Of a DNA stretch of 64,000 bases, positions 16,080-24,681 are shown piece by piece. Source of the stretch: DATATV01 sp036268615 (GTDB lineage: Bacteria; Actinomycetota; Actinomycetes; Mycobacteriales; Pseudonocardiaceae). The translations under genes and the position numbers were made by a program. Numbering within the stretch: position 1 is the stretch's first letter; each line of letters begins with the position of its first letter. The stretch covers positions 48,244 to 112,243 of the forward strand of contig DATATV010000051.1 in NCBI GenBank assembly GCA_036268615.1, in the 5' to 3' direction. The notes beneath the pieces were generated by a model. The model saw nothing but the letters and a program-made list of their open reading frames with translations, made no database searches and had not been told where the DNA came from.

Positions 16080-17982
16080 CGCCCACCGCCGTCAGGAACC
16101 GGCCCAGCGCGGACAGCGGGAACACCATCCGGTACAGGTGATAGTTGAGGTAGAAGTCGCCGGGGAAACCGGTGCCGGTGAACTGCGGCTCGTCCCACGA
16201 ACCGTCCGGCCGCAGCGTCTCCGAGAGCCAGACGACGCCCCGGTTGACCTCCTCGCCCAGTTCCCCCGCCGCCAGCAGGGCAAGCAGCGCCCAGGCGGTC
16301 TGCGACGCGGTCGAGTCGCCCCGGCCGTGCCACTCCGGGTCGGAGTAGGAGCGCAGGTCCTCGCCCCAGCCGCCGTCGGCGTTCTGGTGCTCGCGCAGCC
16401 AGCGCACCGCCCGCCGGATCGACAGGTCCGAGGTGGGCAGCCCGGCGGCGACCAGCGCCGGCACCGCGGCACCGGTGCCGTAGACGTAGTTCGCGCCCCA
16501 CCGGCCGAACCAGGACCCGTCGGTCTCCTGGTTGTCCAGCAGCCACCGCACCCCGCGCCGGGTCGCCTCCAGCTCGGAAAGTCCTTCCGCGGCAAGCATT
16601 TCCACGATGTGCGCGGTCACGTCGGCCGACGGCGGGTCGATCACCGCGCCGAAGTCGCAGAACGGCAGCTTGGTGGCCAGCGTCCGGGTGTTGTCCACGT
16701 CGAACGCGCCCCAGCCACCGTCCTTGGACTGCATCTCCAGCAGCCAGGCGACCCCCCGGTCGATCGCCGGCCGCAGCCGGTCCGGGTCGGCGTGCCGCGC
16801 CCGACGCAACGCGAGCACCACCTCGGCGGTGTCGTCGGTGTCGGGATAGATGTCGTTGGCGAACTCGAACGCCCAGCCGCCCGGCTGCACGCCCGGCCGG
16901 CGCACCGACCAGTCACCCGGCCGGCGGATCTCCTCGCCGAGCATCCAGTCCACCGCGGCCACGATCGCCGGATGGTCGGCCGGCGTGCCGGCGTCCAGCA
17001 GCCCGGTGACCGCGAGGCAGGTGTCCCAGACCGGCGACTGACACGCCTCCAGCCAGCGGATCGGCCCCTCCGGCGTCTGCTCCCGGACGGTGAAGCCCTC
17101 CAGGCCGTCGATCGCGTTCTTCAGCACCGGGTGGTCCAATGGATAGCCCATCAGGTGCAAAGCCATGATCGAGTATACCCAGGGCGGCTGGATGCCGCCC
17201 CAGCCGCCGTCGGACTCCTGCCGGGCCACGATCCACTCCGCGGCCTGCCGCATGGCCATCCCGCGCAGCGGCTTCACCGGCAGCTTCTGGTAGCCGTGCA
17301 GCACCTTGTCCAGCTGCTCGAAGATCCCGCCGATGGAGAACAGTGGCGTGCTGGACCTGCGGGCCGTGCCGGTACGCAACTCGGCGACGGTGATGCCCAG
17401 CGAGCGGACCGGCCGGATCGCGTTGACGATGGTCAGCGGCACCACGGTCTGCCGGGCCCAGCAGCCCCAGTCGTAGACGTTGAGCGGCACCCATTCCGGC
17501 AGGAAGATCAGCTCCGGCGGCATGATCGGCAGGTCGTCCCAGGACCACTCGCCGAACAGCGCCAGCCAGACCCGGGTGAACACCCTGGTCTGCTCGATGC
17601 CGCCGTGCGCCAGGATGAACTCCCGGGCCAGCCGCATGTGCTCGGCGTCCGGCGGGTCCCCGGCCAGCTTGAGCGCGACATACGCCTCCACCGTGGTGGA
17701 CAGCTCCGCCGGGCCGCCGTGGAAGGTCGCCCAGGTGCCGTCCGCGCGCTGCTGCGAGCGGACCCAGCGGGCCGTCTCCTCGGTCTCCTGCGCCTTCCTG
17801 ATACCCAGGAACTGGCGCAGCATCAGGTCTTCCGCGTCCATCGTGACGTTGGTCTGGAGATTTCCCTTCCACCATCCGGTGTCCTTCTGGATGGAGAGCA
17901 GGTAGTCCCGGGCCAGGTCCACGGTGTGTCGGGCGCGCCCGACAACGGAGTCCTCGGTCTGGCCGACCAGCAGCGAACTCAT
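16069..17982 (-). CDS. shc: Squalene-hopene cyclase
   Basis: A 637-residue class II triterpene cyclase that turns squalene into hopene/hopanol at the membrane surface. The protonating motif DxDD is Asp381-Thr-Asp383-Asp384 (in YPDTDDTAEV). QW repeats are spread through the protein, for example QxDGGWG-type segments at ESDGGWGGIQPPW, SKDGGWGAFD, QETDGSWFGRWG and ADGGWGEDLRS. Length is normal. The ATG at 17982 is preceded by AGGAGGGATCG; the open frame running further upstream is overlap with the prenyl synthase gene. It overlaps that gene's stop by four bases (ATGA). Confidence 0.97.
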   Translation of the reverse strand: MSSLLVGQTEDSVVGRARHTVDLARDYLLSIQKDTGWWKGNLQTNVTMDAEDLMLRQFLGIRKAQETEETARWVRSQQRADGTWATFHGGPAELSTTVEAYVALKLAGDPPDAEHMRLAREFILAHGGIEQTRVFTRVWLALFGEWSWDDLPIMPPELIFLPEWVPLNVYDWGCWARQTVVPLTIVNAIRPVRSLGITVAELRTGTARRSSTPLFSIGGIFEQLDKVLHGYQKLPVKPLRGMAMRQAAEWIVARQESDGGWGGIQPPWVYSIMALHLMGYPLDHPVLKNAIDGLEGFTVREQTPEGPIRWLEACQSPVWDTCLAVTGLLDAGTPADHPAIVAAVDWMLGEEIRRPGDWSVRRPGVQPGGWAFEFANDIYPDTDDTAEVVLALRRARHADPDRLRPAIDRGVAWLLEMQSKDGGWGAFDVDNTRTLATKLPFCDFGAVIDPPSADVTAHIVEMLAAEGLSELEATRRGVRWLLDNQETDGSWFGRWGANYVYGTGAAVPALVAAGLPTSDLSIRRAVRWLREHQNADGGWGEDLRSYSDPEWHGRGDSTASQTAWALLALLAAGELGEEVNRGVVWLSETLRPDGSWDEPQFTGTGFPGDFYLNYHLYRMVFPLSALGRFLTAVGDDG

Positions 17983-19001
17983 CGATCCCTCCTGGTCACG
18001 AAGAGCGTGATCGCCCGCAGCGCCTCGCCGACCGGCGTGGGCAGGTCCAACTCGTCCAGGCAGCGCAAGGATGCCTCGATGTGCCGGTCGGCCTCCAGCT
18101 CGGTCCACTTCAGACCGCCGGCCCGCTCGACCAGGTCGGCCATCAGCACCAGCCGGGCCTCGTCGTCGGTGACGTCGGGCGCGAAGTACAGCTCGGCCAG
18201 CCGGGCGCCGGACTCGGTGCCGGAGTTGAGCGCGGCCACCACCGGCACGGACTTCTTGCGCGCCCGCAGGTCGGCGAGTCTGGGTTTGCCGGTCACCTCG
18301 GGTTCGCCCCAGATGCCGAGCAGGTCGTCGACGAGCTGGAAGGCCAGGCCGAGATGGTCGCCGTACTCGGCGAAGGTGCGCACCACCGACTCCGGCGCCC
18401 CGACCGCGAGCGCGCCGATCTCCACCGCGCAGCGCATCAGCGCGCCGGTCTTGCCGGCCGCCATCGTCAGGCACTCGGCGACCGACACGTCCGACCGGCG
18501 CTCGAACTCGACATCCGAGCTCTGCCCGACGATCAGCCGCTGCACCGCGTCGTTCAGGCAGCCGACCACCTCACCGGACAGGGTCACCTCGGTGCCCCGG
18601 CGGGCGGTCTCCACGGCGAGCGTGAGCAACGCGTCGCCGGCCAGGATCGCCGCCGGCACACCGAAGACCGTCCACGCGGTCGGCCGGTGCCGCCGCTCGG
18701 TGTCGTTGTCCATCACGTCGTCGTGCAGCAGCGAGAAGTTGTGCACCAGTTCCACCGCGATCGCCGCCGGCACCGCGGGCTCCGGGCCACCGCCGGTGGC
18801 CTGCGCGGCCAGCAGGGTCAGCGCCGGCCGCAGCGACTTGCCGCCACCGCCGGGGGTGTCCTGACCGTGCTCGTCGGCCCAGCCGAGGTGGTACCGCGCG
18901 ACGGTGCGCATGGACGGAGCCAGCTCGTCGATCGCCTTCCGCAGCGCCGGATCGACCAGTTCCCTGGCCGCCGTGACCTCCGCGGGCAGCGTCGCGGTCA
19001 T
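17979..19001 (-). CDS. Polyprenyl (farnesyl) diphosphate synthase of the hopanoid operon
   Basis: A 340-residue class I prenyl diphosphate synthase. The first Asp-rich motif is DDVMD (Asp94-Asp98) in LLHDDVMDND; the second is VDDLLGIWG (Asp225-Asp226). It also has GGGKSLRPALTLL near residue 52. It most likely makes farnesyl diphosphate for the two HpnC/HpnD condensations, as the matching gene does in Streptomyces hopanoid clusters. Chain length is not provable from sequence. The ATG with GGGAGC upstream overlaps the hpnE stop (ATGA), and its own stop overlaps the shc ATG. The second motif ends DDLLG rather than the classical DDxxD. Confidence 0.9.
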   Translation of the reverse strand: MTATLPAEVTAARELVDPALRKAIDELAPSMRTVARYHLGWADEHGQDTPGGGGKSLRPALTLLAAQATGGGPEPAVPAAIAVELVHNFSLLHDDVMDNDTERRHRPTAWTVFGVPAAILAGDALLTLAVETARRGTEVTLSGEVVGCLNDAVQRLIVGQSSDVEFERRSDVSVAECLTMAAGKTGALMRCAVEIGALAVGAPESVVRTFAEYGDHLGLAFQLVDDLLGIWGEPEVTGKPRLADLRARKKSVPVVAALNSGTESGARLAELYFAPDVTDDEARLVLMADLVERAGGLKWTELEADRHIEASLRCLDELDLPTPVGEALRAITLFVTRRDR

Positions 19002-20341
19002 GCCGCGCTCCCGACGACCCGGTGCGCGAGGTGCGCCCCGACGACTCGTGCCGCTTCGTTTCCGCTTCGCACAGCACCCTCCATCGTGTCGGGCCATCCG
19101 GTCGCGGTCCACGCGCCGGCCAGCACGCAACCGGGCAACCCGGTACGCGCGGCAGGACGCAACCGACCACTTCCGGGCGACTGCCGGAACGTCGCCCGCC
19201 GTTCGCGGGTGACGAAGAACGCGGTGTTCACCGCGTTCCTGGCCCTGGGGAACAACCGGAGCAGCTCGGGCAGGAAGACCTCCCGCAACCGAGCCGTCGG
19301 CTCGTCGATCCACTCCCCCGCCGCGGACAACGACACGGCGAGGTACTGCCCACTGTCCACACCGGATATATCACTCCGGTCGAAGACCCACTGCACCGGG
19401 GAACCCACCACGGCGACGAACGGCAGCTCGGTGACCGGCCGGTCATACACCGCGTGCACGTTGACGATCGGCGCCGACCCGAGCGCGCCGAGATCGGTCC
19501 CGGCCGGCAACGCGCCGGCCGGCAGGATCTCCGCGGTCGCCTCCGGCGGCGCGGCCACGATCACCGCGTCCACGTCGAGGGTCTGACCGTCCACATCGAT
19601 CTCGTAGCCGGCGTCGGTCGGCTTGATCGCGCGGGCCGAGGTGCGCAGTTGGACGGTCGCGCCGTGCGCCCGCAGGTAGTCCGCGGCCGGGTCGCCGTGC
19701 AGCCGGCCGAGCGGGATGCGCGGCACGCCGATGTCCGAGGCGTCCGCGCGTTCCAGCAGCGCGGTCCGGAAGACCATCGCGCACAGGGCGAGCGAGGCCG
19801 AGGCCGCGTCGGTGTTCAGCGCGGCCACCGTGATCAGGTCCCACAGCGCCTCGATCGCCGCCGGCCGCTGGCCGTGCGCGGTGAGCCAGTCGGCGAAGCT
19901 GCGCTCGTCGGTGCGCGGGTCGGCCGGGTCCACCGTGCGCAGCATCGCGGCCGCGTAGAGCACCCGGGCCCGGTCGGCCGGCGGCAGCAGCCGGTAGCGA
20001 GCGAGGCTCGACCCGAGATGCAGCGGCGCCGGCAGGCTGGTGCGGGACAACTCGCCGTACCGGCCGTCCCGGGTGATCACCGGCACGCGGAACCGGTCCT
20101 GCAGGTCGATCTGGTCGCCCACGCCGATCAGGTCCAGAAAGGCGCGGTACTCGGTGTAGCAGCGCAACAGCACGTGCTGCCCGTTGTCCACGGCCAACCC
20201 GTCCCGGTCGAAGGAGAAGGTCGCGCCACCCAACCGGGCACGCGCCTCCAGCAAGGTGACCTGATGCCCCTGCTCGGCCAGCTTGCAGGCGGCGGCCAAC
20301 CCGGCCAGCCCGCCACCGACCACCGCGACCGAACCGCTCAT
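18998..20341 (-). CDS. hpnE: Hydroxysqualene dehydroxylase HpnE
   Basis: A 447-residue FAD-dependent amine-oxidase/phytoene-desaturase-like protein. The N-terminal dinucleotide-binding motif is VAVVGGGLAGLAAACKLAEQG, followed by LLEARARLGG and DNGQHVLLRCYTEY. The C-terminal FAD segment reads LAGAWTATGWPDTMEGAVRSG. HpnE reduces hydroxysqualene from HpnC to squalene. The ATG overlaps the hpnD stop (ATGA), and its stop overlaps the next ATG. Family and context agree fully. Confidence 0.94.
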   Translation of the reverse strand: MSGSVAVVGGGLAGLAAACKLAEQGHQVTLLEARARLGGATFSFDRDGLAVDNGQHVLLRCYTEYRAFLDLIGVGDQIDLQDRFRVPVITRDGRYGELSRTSLPAPLHLGSSLARYRLLPPADRARVLYAAAMLRTVDPADPRTDERSFADWLTAHGQRPAAIEALWDLITVAALNTDAASASLALCAMVFRTALLERADASDIGVPRIPLGRLHGDPAADYLRAHGATVQLRTSARAIKPTDAGYEIDVDGQTLDVDAVIVAAPPEATAEILPAGALPAGTDLGALGSAPIVNVHAVYDRPVTELPFVAVVGSPVQWVFDRSDISGVDSGQYLAVSLSAAGEWIDEPTARLREVFLPELLRLFPRARNAVNTAFFVTRERRATFRQSPGSGRLRPAARTGLPGCVLAGAWTATGWPDTMEGAVRSGNEAARVVGAHLAHRVVGSAA

Positions 20342-21207
20342 AGCGCCGCCCCCGCCAGCGACCGCACCGCGACGGCGGCCTTCTCCCAGCCGGGCAGCGA
20401 CATCCGCGAGCGCAGCACGAGCCACGGGCGGGCCATGATCCGCTCCAGCAGCCGCTGGTAGATGCCCGCCATCGCGGCGCAGCAGGCGCGGCTGCGCGCG
20501 TCCAGCATCGGCAGCAGGGTCAGCCCGGTGGCGTACCACTCCTGCGCGCGGGCCGCCTCGAACTCGATCAGCGCGGTGAGCGCGTCCTCGTCGTCGGTGA
20601 ACCGGCCCTGCTCGTCGAGGTCGAAGGTGCAGCCGAACTGGTCGAGATCGCGCTGCGGCAGGTAGATCCGACCGTTGACCCGGTCCTCCAGGATGTCCCG
20701 GAGAATGTTGGTCAGCTGGAGCGCGACGCCCAGCGCGTCGGCGATCGAGTCGGTCTGCTCGCGCTGCCGCTGCACCGCGGGCCCGCCGAACACGGCCAAC
20801 GAGAGCCGGCCGATCGAACCGGCCACGCACCGGCAGTAGCCGTGCAGATCGTTGAACGTGCGGTAGGCGGTGCCCCGCACATCGGCCTCACAGCCGTCGA
20901 TCAGCTCGTCGAACGCGGAGATCGGCAGCCCGGTCCGCTGCGCGGTGTCGGCCAGCGCGACCAGCACCGCATCGTCACCGGGATGATCGAGCGAGTGCAG
21001 CTGGGTCCGCACGTCGGTGAGCCCACGCAACCGCACCTCGGCCGCGTCGTCACTGTCCCCGATGTCGTCCACCCGGCGGGCGAACGCGTAGACCGCCGAG
21101 AGCGACCGACGCTTGGGCGGGGGCAGCAGTTTGATGCCGTAGGAGAAGTTGCGGGCCTGCTCGGTGGTGATCCGCTCGCATTCCGCGTAGGCGGCTTCGG
21201 TGTTCAC
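20338..21207 (-). CDS. hpnD: Presqualene diphosphate synthase HpnD
   Basis: A 289-residue squalene/phytoene synthase family enzyme that couples two farnesyl diphosphates to presqualene diphosphate. The two Asp-rich motifs are clear: RRVDDIGD and LTNILRDILEDRVNGRIYLP. ARNFSYGIKLLPPPKR near the N-terminus is typical of HpnD. The start is the GTG at 21207, which overlaps the hpnC stop as GTGA and has GGAGG nearby; the longer in-frame start at 21243 lies inside hpnC and has no ribosome site. Confidence 0.95.
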   Translation of the reverse strand: MNTEAAYAECERITTEQARNFSYGIKLLPPPKRRSLSAVYAFARRVDDIGDSDDAAEVRLRGLTDVRTQLHSLDHPGDDAVLVALADTAQRTGLPISAFDELIDGCEADVRGTAYRTFNDLHGYCRCVAGSIGRLSLAVFGGPAVQRQREQTDSIADALGVALQLTNILRDILEDRVNGRIYLPQRDLDQFGCTFDLDEQGRFTDDEDALTALIEFEAARAQEWYATGLTLLPMLDARSRACCAAMAGIYQRLLERIMARPWLVLRSRMSLPGWEKAAVAVRSLAGAAL

Positions 21208-22139
21208 CGTGGGCCTCCGGCGGTGACCAGCAACCGCGTCCACTGGCTCAGCGTGGCGGTTTTGGCCGGTTTCGGCGTGCTGGTGAGCACGTCGTAGTTG
21301 GCGTCCGCGATGGCCTTCGCGGTGGCGAGTCCGCCGGCAAGGTAGCCGCTCACCGCGAGTCGGGCCCAGCCGTGCAGTTGCGGAATCAGCGGAGCGCCGT
21401 CGTCGAGCAGACGCAGTGCGCGCTGCGTCTCGAAGGCGAGCAGCGCGCGCACCGGTGTGGTGGACGGCGGTGACTTGAGTTCGGATTCGGCCACGCCGAA
21501 CCGATCCAGATCTTCCTGCGGCAAGTACACCCGGCCCCGTTCAAGGTCTTCCAGTACGTCCTGGCAGTGCTCCAGGATCTGCAGCGCGGTGCAGATCCGG
21601 TCGGACAGTTCCCTGCGCGCCGACGTGAACTGGCCGAACACGTGGAGCACGAGGTGGCCGACCGGATTCGCGGATAGTTCGCAGTAGGCAAGGAGTTCGT
21701 CGTAACTCGAGTAGCGCTGAACGACCTGGTCCTGGCGGTTGGCAGCGATCAGGGCGTCGAACGGTTCGCGAGGAATCGAACAGGTCTGGATCGTGGCGGG
21801 GAGATCATGTAGGCTCCCGTGCCACGGTTCCTGGCCGGCGTAGATGCGATCGAGATCCTGAGAAACCTTGTCCAACAAGGTAATTCGGTTCCCGATTGCT
21901 TCGTCGCCGATGTCGTCCACCAGTCGGGCGAACGAGTACACGGCCAACAGGTGCCGGCGGAACGCGGCCGGCAACAGCCGTGCCGCGACCGAGAAGTTCT
22001 CCCCCTCGACCCGCTCCAGGGGTGAGTTCGACGTGGTACTGTGAGATAAATTCGTCTCATTTTGCTGGGAGGCGTTCAGGTAGCGACGAACCACGGCGGT
22101 TGACCACTCGCGGCATGCGCTCCAAAGTGCCGATACCAC
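21204..22139 (-). CDS. hpnC: Hydroxysqualene synthase HpnC
   Basis: An approximately 311-residue squalene/phytoene synthase homologue, first gene of the hopanoid operon. It converts presqualene diphosphate to hydroxysqualene. Motifs are GENFSVAARLLPAAFRRHL, ARLVDDIGDE (first Asp-rich motif) and the weaker second motif EHCQDVLEDLERGRVYLP, typical of HpnC rather than HpnD. The GTG at 22139 is chosen because GGAGG lies about seven bases before it; alternatives are a GTG further upstream (22220) and a later GTG. Its N-terminal 35 residues are not conserved. The operon start is divergent from a MarR gene. Confidence 0.92.
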   Translation of the reverse strand: MVSALWSACREWSTAVVRRYLNASQQNETNLSHSTTSNSPLERVEGENFSVAARLLPAAFRRHLLAVYSFARLVDDIGDEAIGNRITLLDKVSQDLDRIYAGQEPWHGSLHDLPATIQTCSIPREPFDALIAANRQDQVVQRYSSYDELLAYCELSANPVGHLVLHVFGQFTSARRELSDRICTALQILEHCQDVLEDLERGRVYLPQEDLDRFGVAESELKSPPSTTPVRALLAFETQRALRLLDDGAPLIPQLHGWARLAVSGYLAGGLATAKAIADANYDVLTSTPKPAKTATLSQWTRLLVTAGGPR

Positions 22140-22365
22140 CGGGGAACCTCCACGTCCGTTCACACAGGGCACCCATCGTGCAGGGCTTGATCGAGAACCG
22201 CAGCTCGAATTCGCCCCCAATCGGGTGGAGTCAGCGTGAGCGAGGGTGGGCCCAGACGGGCACGCATCGTCCCCGACAGGTCCCCACCGACATCACCGTC
22301 GCCGACCAGCACCTTGCCTTAGCACCGTCATTACCTGCAGTTTTCATCCGAATACTGCTGCGCTA

Positions 22366-22384
22366 TACAGGTAATATGCCTGTA
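22366..22384. promoter_or_regulatory. Palindromic operator candidate before marR
   Basis: TACAGG-TAATATG-CCTGTA is a perfect 6-bp inverted repeat with a 7-base spacer that itself contains a TAATAT -10-like sequence. A third half-site, TTACCTGCA, lies 30 bp further left (22331-22339), close to the reverse complement TTACCTGTA. It sits between hpnC and the MarR gene, a classical place for MarR autoregulation. Confidence 0.5.
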
Positions 22385-22429
22385 CCGTACACGTAGGTAC
22401 CCCCAACGTGGAAGTCCCAGGAGGGTGGG

Positions 22430-22936
22430 TTGGCCGTGTCTCACAGACGAAGCCTCGGTAGCGCCGCCCAGAGCGATCCGGTTGATCAAATCGAGACCGA
22501 GGTCACCAAGCTGGCGCGCACCATCGCCATGCTCGGCCGGACACCCGAGCCGAGCCTGGGACTGGACCGGGCCGGGTACCTGCTGCTGCGCACACTGGAG
22601 CGAATCGGCCCGGCGAGCATCAACACCATCGCCGGCGCGGTCGGCCTGGACGGCTCCACAGTGACCCGTCAGGTGTCGACCATGAAGGAACTGGGCCTGG
22701 TCGAACGCAAGACCAACCCCGGCGACCGTCGTTCCTGCATCATCAGCCCGACCGCTGCCGGCCGCGAGCTGATGCGACACATGCGCCGGGTCCGCCGGAG
22801 CAACCTGGACACGGTGACCAGGGACTGGACCGAGGACGACCGCAGTGCGCTGGGCCGGCTGCTGGCGAAGCTGAACGACTCGATCTCCCGGGCCACCGGC
22901 TGCGCCGACCCGATCGCCGCCCGCCCGGCCAGCTGA
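22430..22936 (+). CDS. MarR-family transcriptional regulator
   Basis: A 168-residue winged-helix regulator. The DNA-recognition region SINTIAGAVGLDGSTVTRQVSTM and the wing LVERKTNPGDRRSCIISPTAAG are classical MarR features, flanked by helices for dimerisation. The start is the TTG at 22430, five bases after AGGAGG; the GTG at 22436 is too far from it. The palindrome at 22366-22384 is probably its own operator. It is divergent from the hopanoid operon and could control it, though the operator lies nearer to marR than to hpnC. The ligand is unknown. Confidence 0.9.
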   Translation: MAVSHRRSLGSAAQSDPVDQIETEVTKLARTIAMLGRTPEPSLGLDRAGYLLLRTLERIGPASINTIAGAVGLDGSTVTRQVSTMKELGLVERKTNPGDRRSCIISPTAAGRELMRHMRRVRRSNLDTVTRDWTEDDRSALGRLLAKLNDSISRATGCADPIAARPAS

Positions 22937-23190
22937 CCCCCTGCGCTCTGCCTGACCGCCGCCACCGAGCGGCCGCAGCTGCCCCATTCACTTTCCGGCC
23001 TCCGTTGATGTCCACAATGGAGGAATGTGGGGTCCGCCCGATTCGCGGCGACAAGCACCCCTGGGCCTGGATCGGTCGGACCCGCGCTACCCGGGCCGTC
23101 ATCCGAACAGGTGACCATCGGTAACCGTCCGGAATGTCCGTCCGATCACCATCGTGCCGGCAGCCGCAGGCACGACCCCAGGAGCACCCC

Positions 23191-23529
23191 ATGACCGAAC
23201 CGGTAGCCGAGAACACCATCCCCGTCACAACCGCCTACCACGGCCGAAACATGGACGGGAAGCTCGCCGCCTACACCGCGGTCGACGTGAACGACGCGCG
23301 ACCGCGAGTCGAGGTATCCGACCCGAACACCCGAGCCGTCATGATCGCGATCGCCGAACAGGGCGAGAAGCTGCGCCGTCTGCTGATCATTCTGTTCGTC
23401 TGGGTACCGATCGTGGCCGTGGCGATCTGGCTGGCCGTGACCCTGATCCTCGCGCACTCCCAGGACAGCGCGACCCCCACGAGCAACACATCATCATGCT
23501 CAGTGAGCTACGGCAGCATCGTCTGCTGA
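23191..23529 (+). CDS. Small single-pass membrane protein, unknown
   Basis: A 112-residue protein, MTEPVAENTIPVTTAYHG at the N-terminus, with one strong membrane helix near the C-terminal third (LLIILFVWVPIVAVAIWLAV). It is followed by a short Ser/Thr-rich tail with two cysteines (CSVSYGSIVC). The ATG at 23191 has CAGGAG six bases upstream; an in-frame ATG at 23134 lacks a ribosome site. I do not recognise the family. It lies just before tRNA-Pro and may belong to a former mobile element or be a lineage-specific orphan. Confidence 0.65.
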   Translation: MTEPVAENTIPVTTAYHGRNMDGKLAAYTAVDVNDARPRVEVSDPNTRAVMIAIAEQGEKLRRLLIILFVWVPIVAVAIWLAVTLILAHSQDSATPTSNTSSCSVSYGSIVC

Positions 23530-23611
23530 CCACTGGGGCTCGCCAGGTCCTGCGAGATCAAGCCCTCTACCCCCGGGCCCACCGAAGCTCCCACCTGCAC
23601 TTTTCCCACTG

Positions 23612-23685
23612 TCGGGGTAGCCGGATTTGAACCGGCGGCCCCTCGCTCCCAAAGCGAGTGCGCTACCAAACTGCGCTATACCCCG
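23612..23685 (-). tRNA. tRNA-Pro (anticodon UGG)
   Basis: On the minus strand the acceptor CGGGGTA pairs with TACCCCG, the anticodon stem CTCGC/GCGAG encloses TTTGGGA (anticodon TGG), and the T-arm is CCGGTTCAAATCCGG. No CCA is encoded. Confidence 0.97.
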
Positions 23686-23769
23686 TACACGCCCACCACC
23701 GGGTGGTGCGCGTACACAGCTTAGCCTGAGGCGCTAGGCTGGGCGTGCGCCCGGGGGTCCTGGGTGCAC

Positions 23770-23843
23770 GCGGGTGTAGCTCAATGGTAGAGCCCCAGCC
23801 TTCCAAGCTGGTCATGCGGGTTCGATTCCCGTCACCCGCTCCA
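23770..23843 (+). tRNA. tRNA-Gly (anticodon UCC)
   Basis: The acceptor GCGGGTG pairs with CACCCGC, the anticodon stem CCAGC/GCTGG encloses CTTCCAA (anticodon TCC), and the T-arm is CGGGTTCGATTCCCG. CCA is encoded at 23841-23843. The 3' end points toward the integrase remnant, so this is the likeliest attachment site. Confidence 0.97.
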
Positions 23844-23903
23844 CGAACAGAAGCCCAGGCCACAGGGTGTCCACTGTGTACCTGGCCGTTTGCGTCGGTC
23901 GAG

Positions 23904-24071
23904 TCAGCCCCTCGTCCGTGCCCAATCCGTGCCCAACGCCCCTCGGTACCGGCAACCGCCGGTGCCCGCTCGACCCACTCGGCCAACGCGCGCCGGCCAC
24001 CGGACGGCATGGCGCACCGGTGCCCGATGCCGCAGAACGAGTGGCCATCCGCCCTGATCGTGGTTGTGCAT
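23904..24071 (-). CDS. Doubtful small ORF with strong ribosome site
   Basis: An ATG at 24071 lies five bases after AAGGAG and opens a 55-codon frame beginning MHNHDQGGWPL. The neighbouring frame looks more protein-like over the same bases (TIRADGHSFCGIGHRC, then ALAEWVERAP) but has no convincing start. A frameshifted small gene is possible. I do not recognise either product. Confidence 0.25.
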   Translation of the reverse strand: MHNHDQGGWPLVLRHRAPVRHAVRWPARVGRVGRAGTGGCRYRGALGTDWARTRG

Positions 24072-24180
24072 GTCGTCTCCTTGGGTCGGGAACTGCGTCC
24101 ACCCCAAATACGCAGCATCACCCCTGATTTGACGACCAGTCCACCCGATCGACTGACCAGCACGGCCGCCGTCCTCCGGT

Positions 24181-24238
24181 GTCACTCTGCTGTCACTGAC
24201 GTTTCCGCTGGTCACAGTGTGTTGAGTGACAGAGTGAC
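24181..24238. repeat. Cluster of GTCAC/GTGAC inverted repeats
   Basis: GTCACTCTGCTGTCACT (24181-24197) is matched on the other strand by AGTGACAGAGTGAC (24225-24238) with a three-base deletion. Further GTCAC or GTGAC copies lie at 24211 and 24261. It may be a hairpin or an array of protein-binding half-sites. Confidence 0.5.
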
Positions 24239-24340
24239 AGTGACGACGTACCTCGGCCGTCACTCCGCTCGGCCCTGGACGGCCGGCGGCCCCGGTCACG
24301 AAGGTCACTCCGTGCCGGGGCCGACATCGTCAGGTCCTGG

Positions 24341-24508
24341 TCAAGAGACGTACTGCCAGGTACACCCTGTCCCGTGATGATCGCCCCAATGATCGCACGC
24401 CGCGAACTTGGTGCCCGCCTTCACGTGGTCTCTCGTCCCGTTGTACTGCGTGCATTCCACAGTGCCGTTTCTGGGCACCGTGTCGCCTGGTTTGTAGGTC
24501 TGTGCCAT
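24341..24508 (-). CDS. Small Cys/His protein (YjzC-like)
   Basis: A 55-residue protein, MAQTYKPGDTVPRNGTVEC at the start, then AGTKFAACDHWGDHHGTGC. The opening YKPGxxVPxxG resembles YjzC-type small proteins. The three Cys and three His in the second half suggest a metal site. The ATG is preceded by AGGAGATTGTCCG. It sits between the tRNA-Gly gene and the integrase remnant. Real by ribosome site and motif; role unknown. Confidence 0.7.
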   Translation of the reverse strand: MAQTYKPGDTVPRNGTVECTQYNGTRDHVKAGTKFAACDHWGDHHGTGCTWQYVS

Positions 24509-24681
24509 CGGACAATCTCCTGCAATGTCGCCAGTGGAGCCAAAGGGCCTAACCTTGGTTACTCGCAGAGTGACCAACGACCGTTAGCCACATCACTGAA
24601 GATGTCCCTGTTCTGTCACTCCTGTTCTGGACAGCCAGCGGCCCCGCGGCGACATCATCGGCCAGCCATGGACAGAACCGA

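Noticed and set aside
15427..18864. Plus-strand 1145-codon open frame
   Set aside because: Antisense to the well-supported ispH, shc and prenyl synthase genes; a high-GC shadow.
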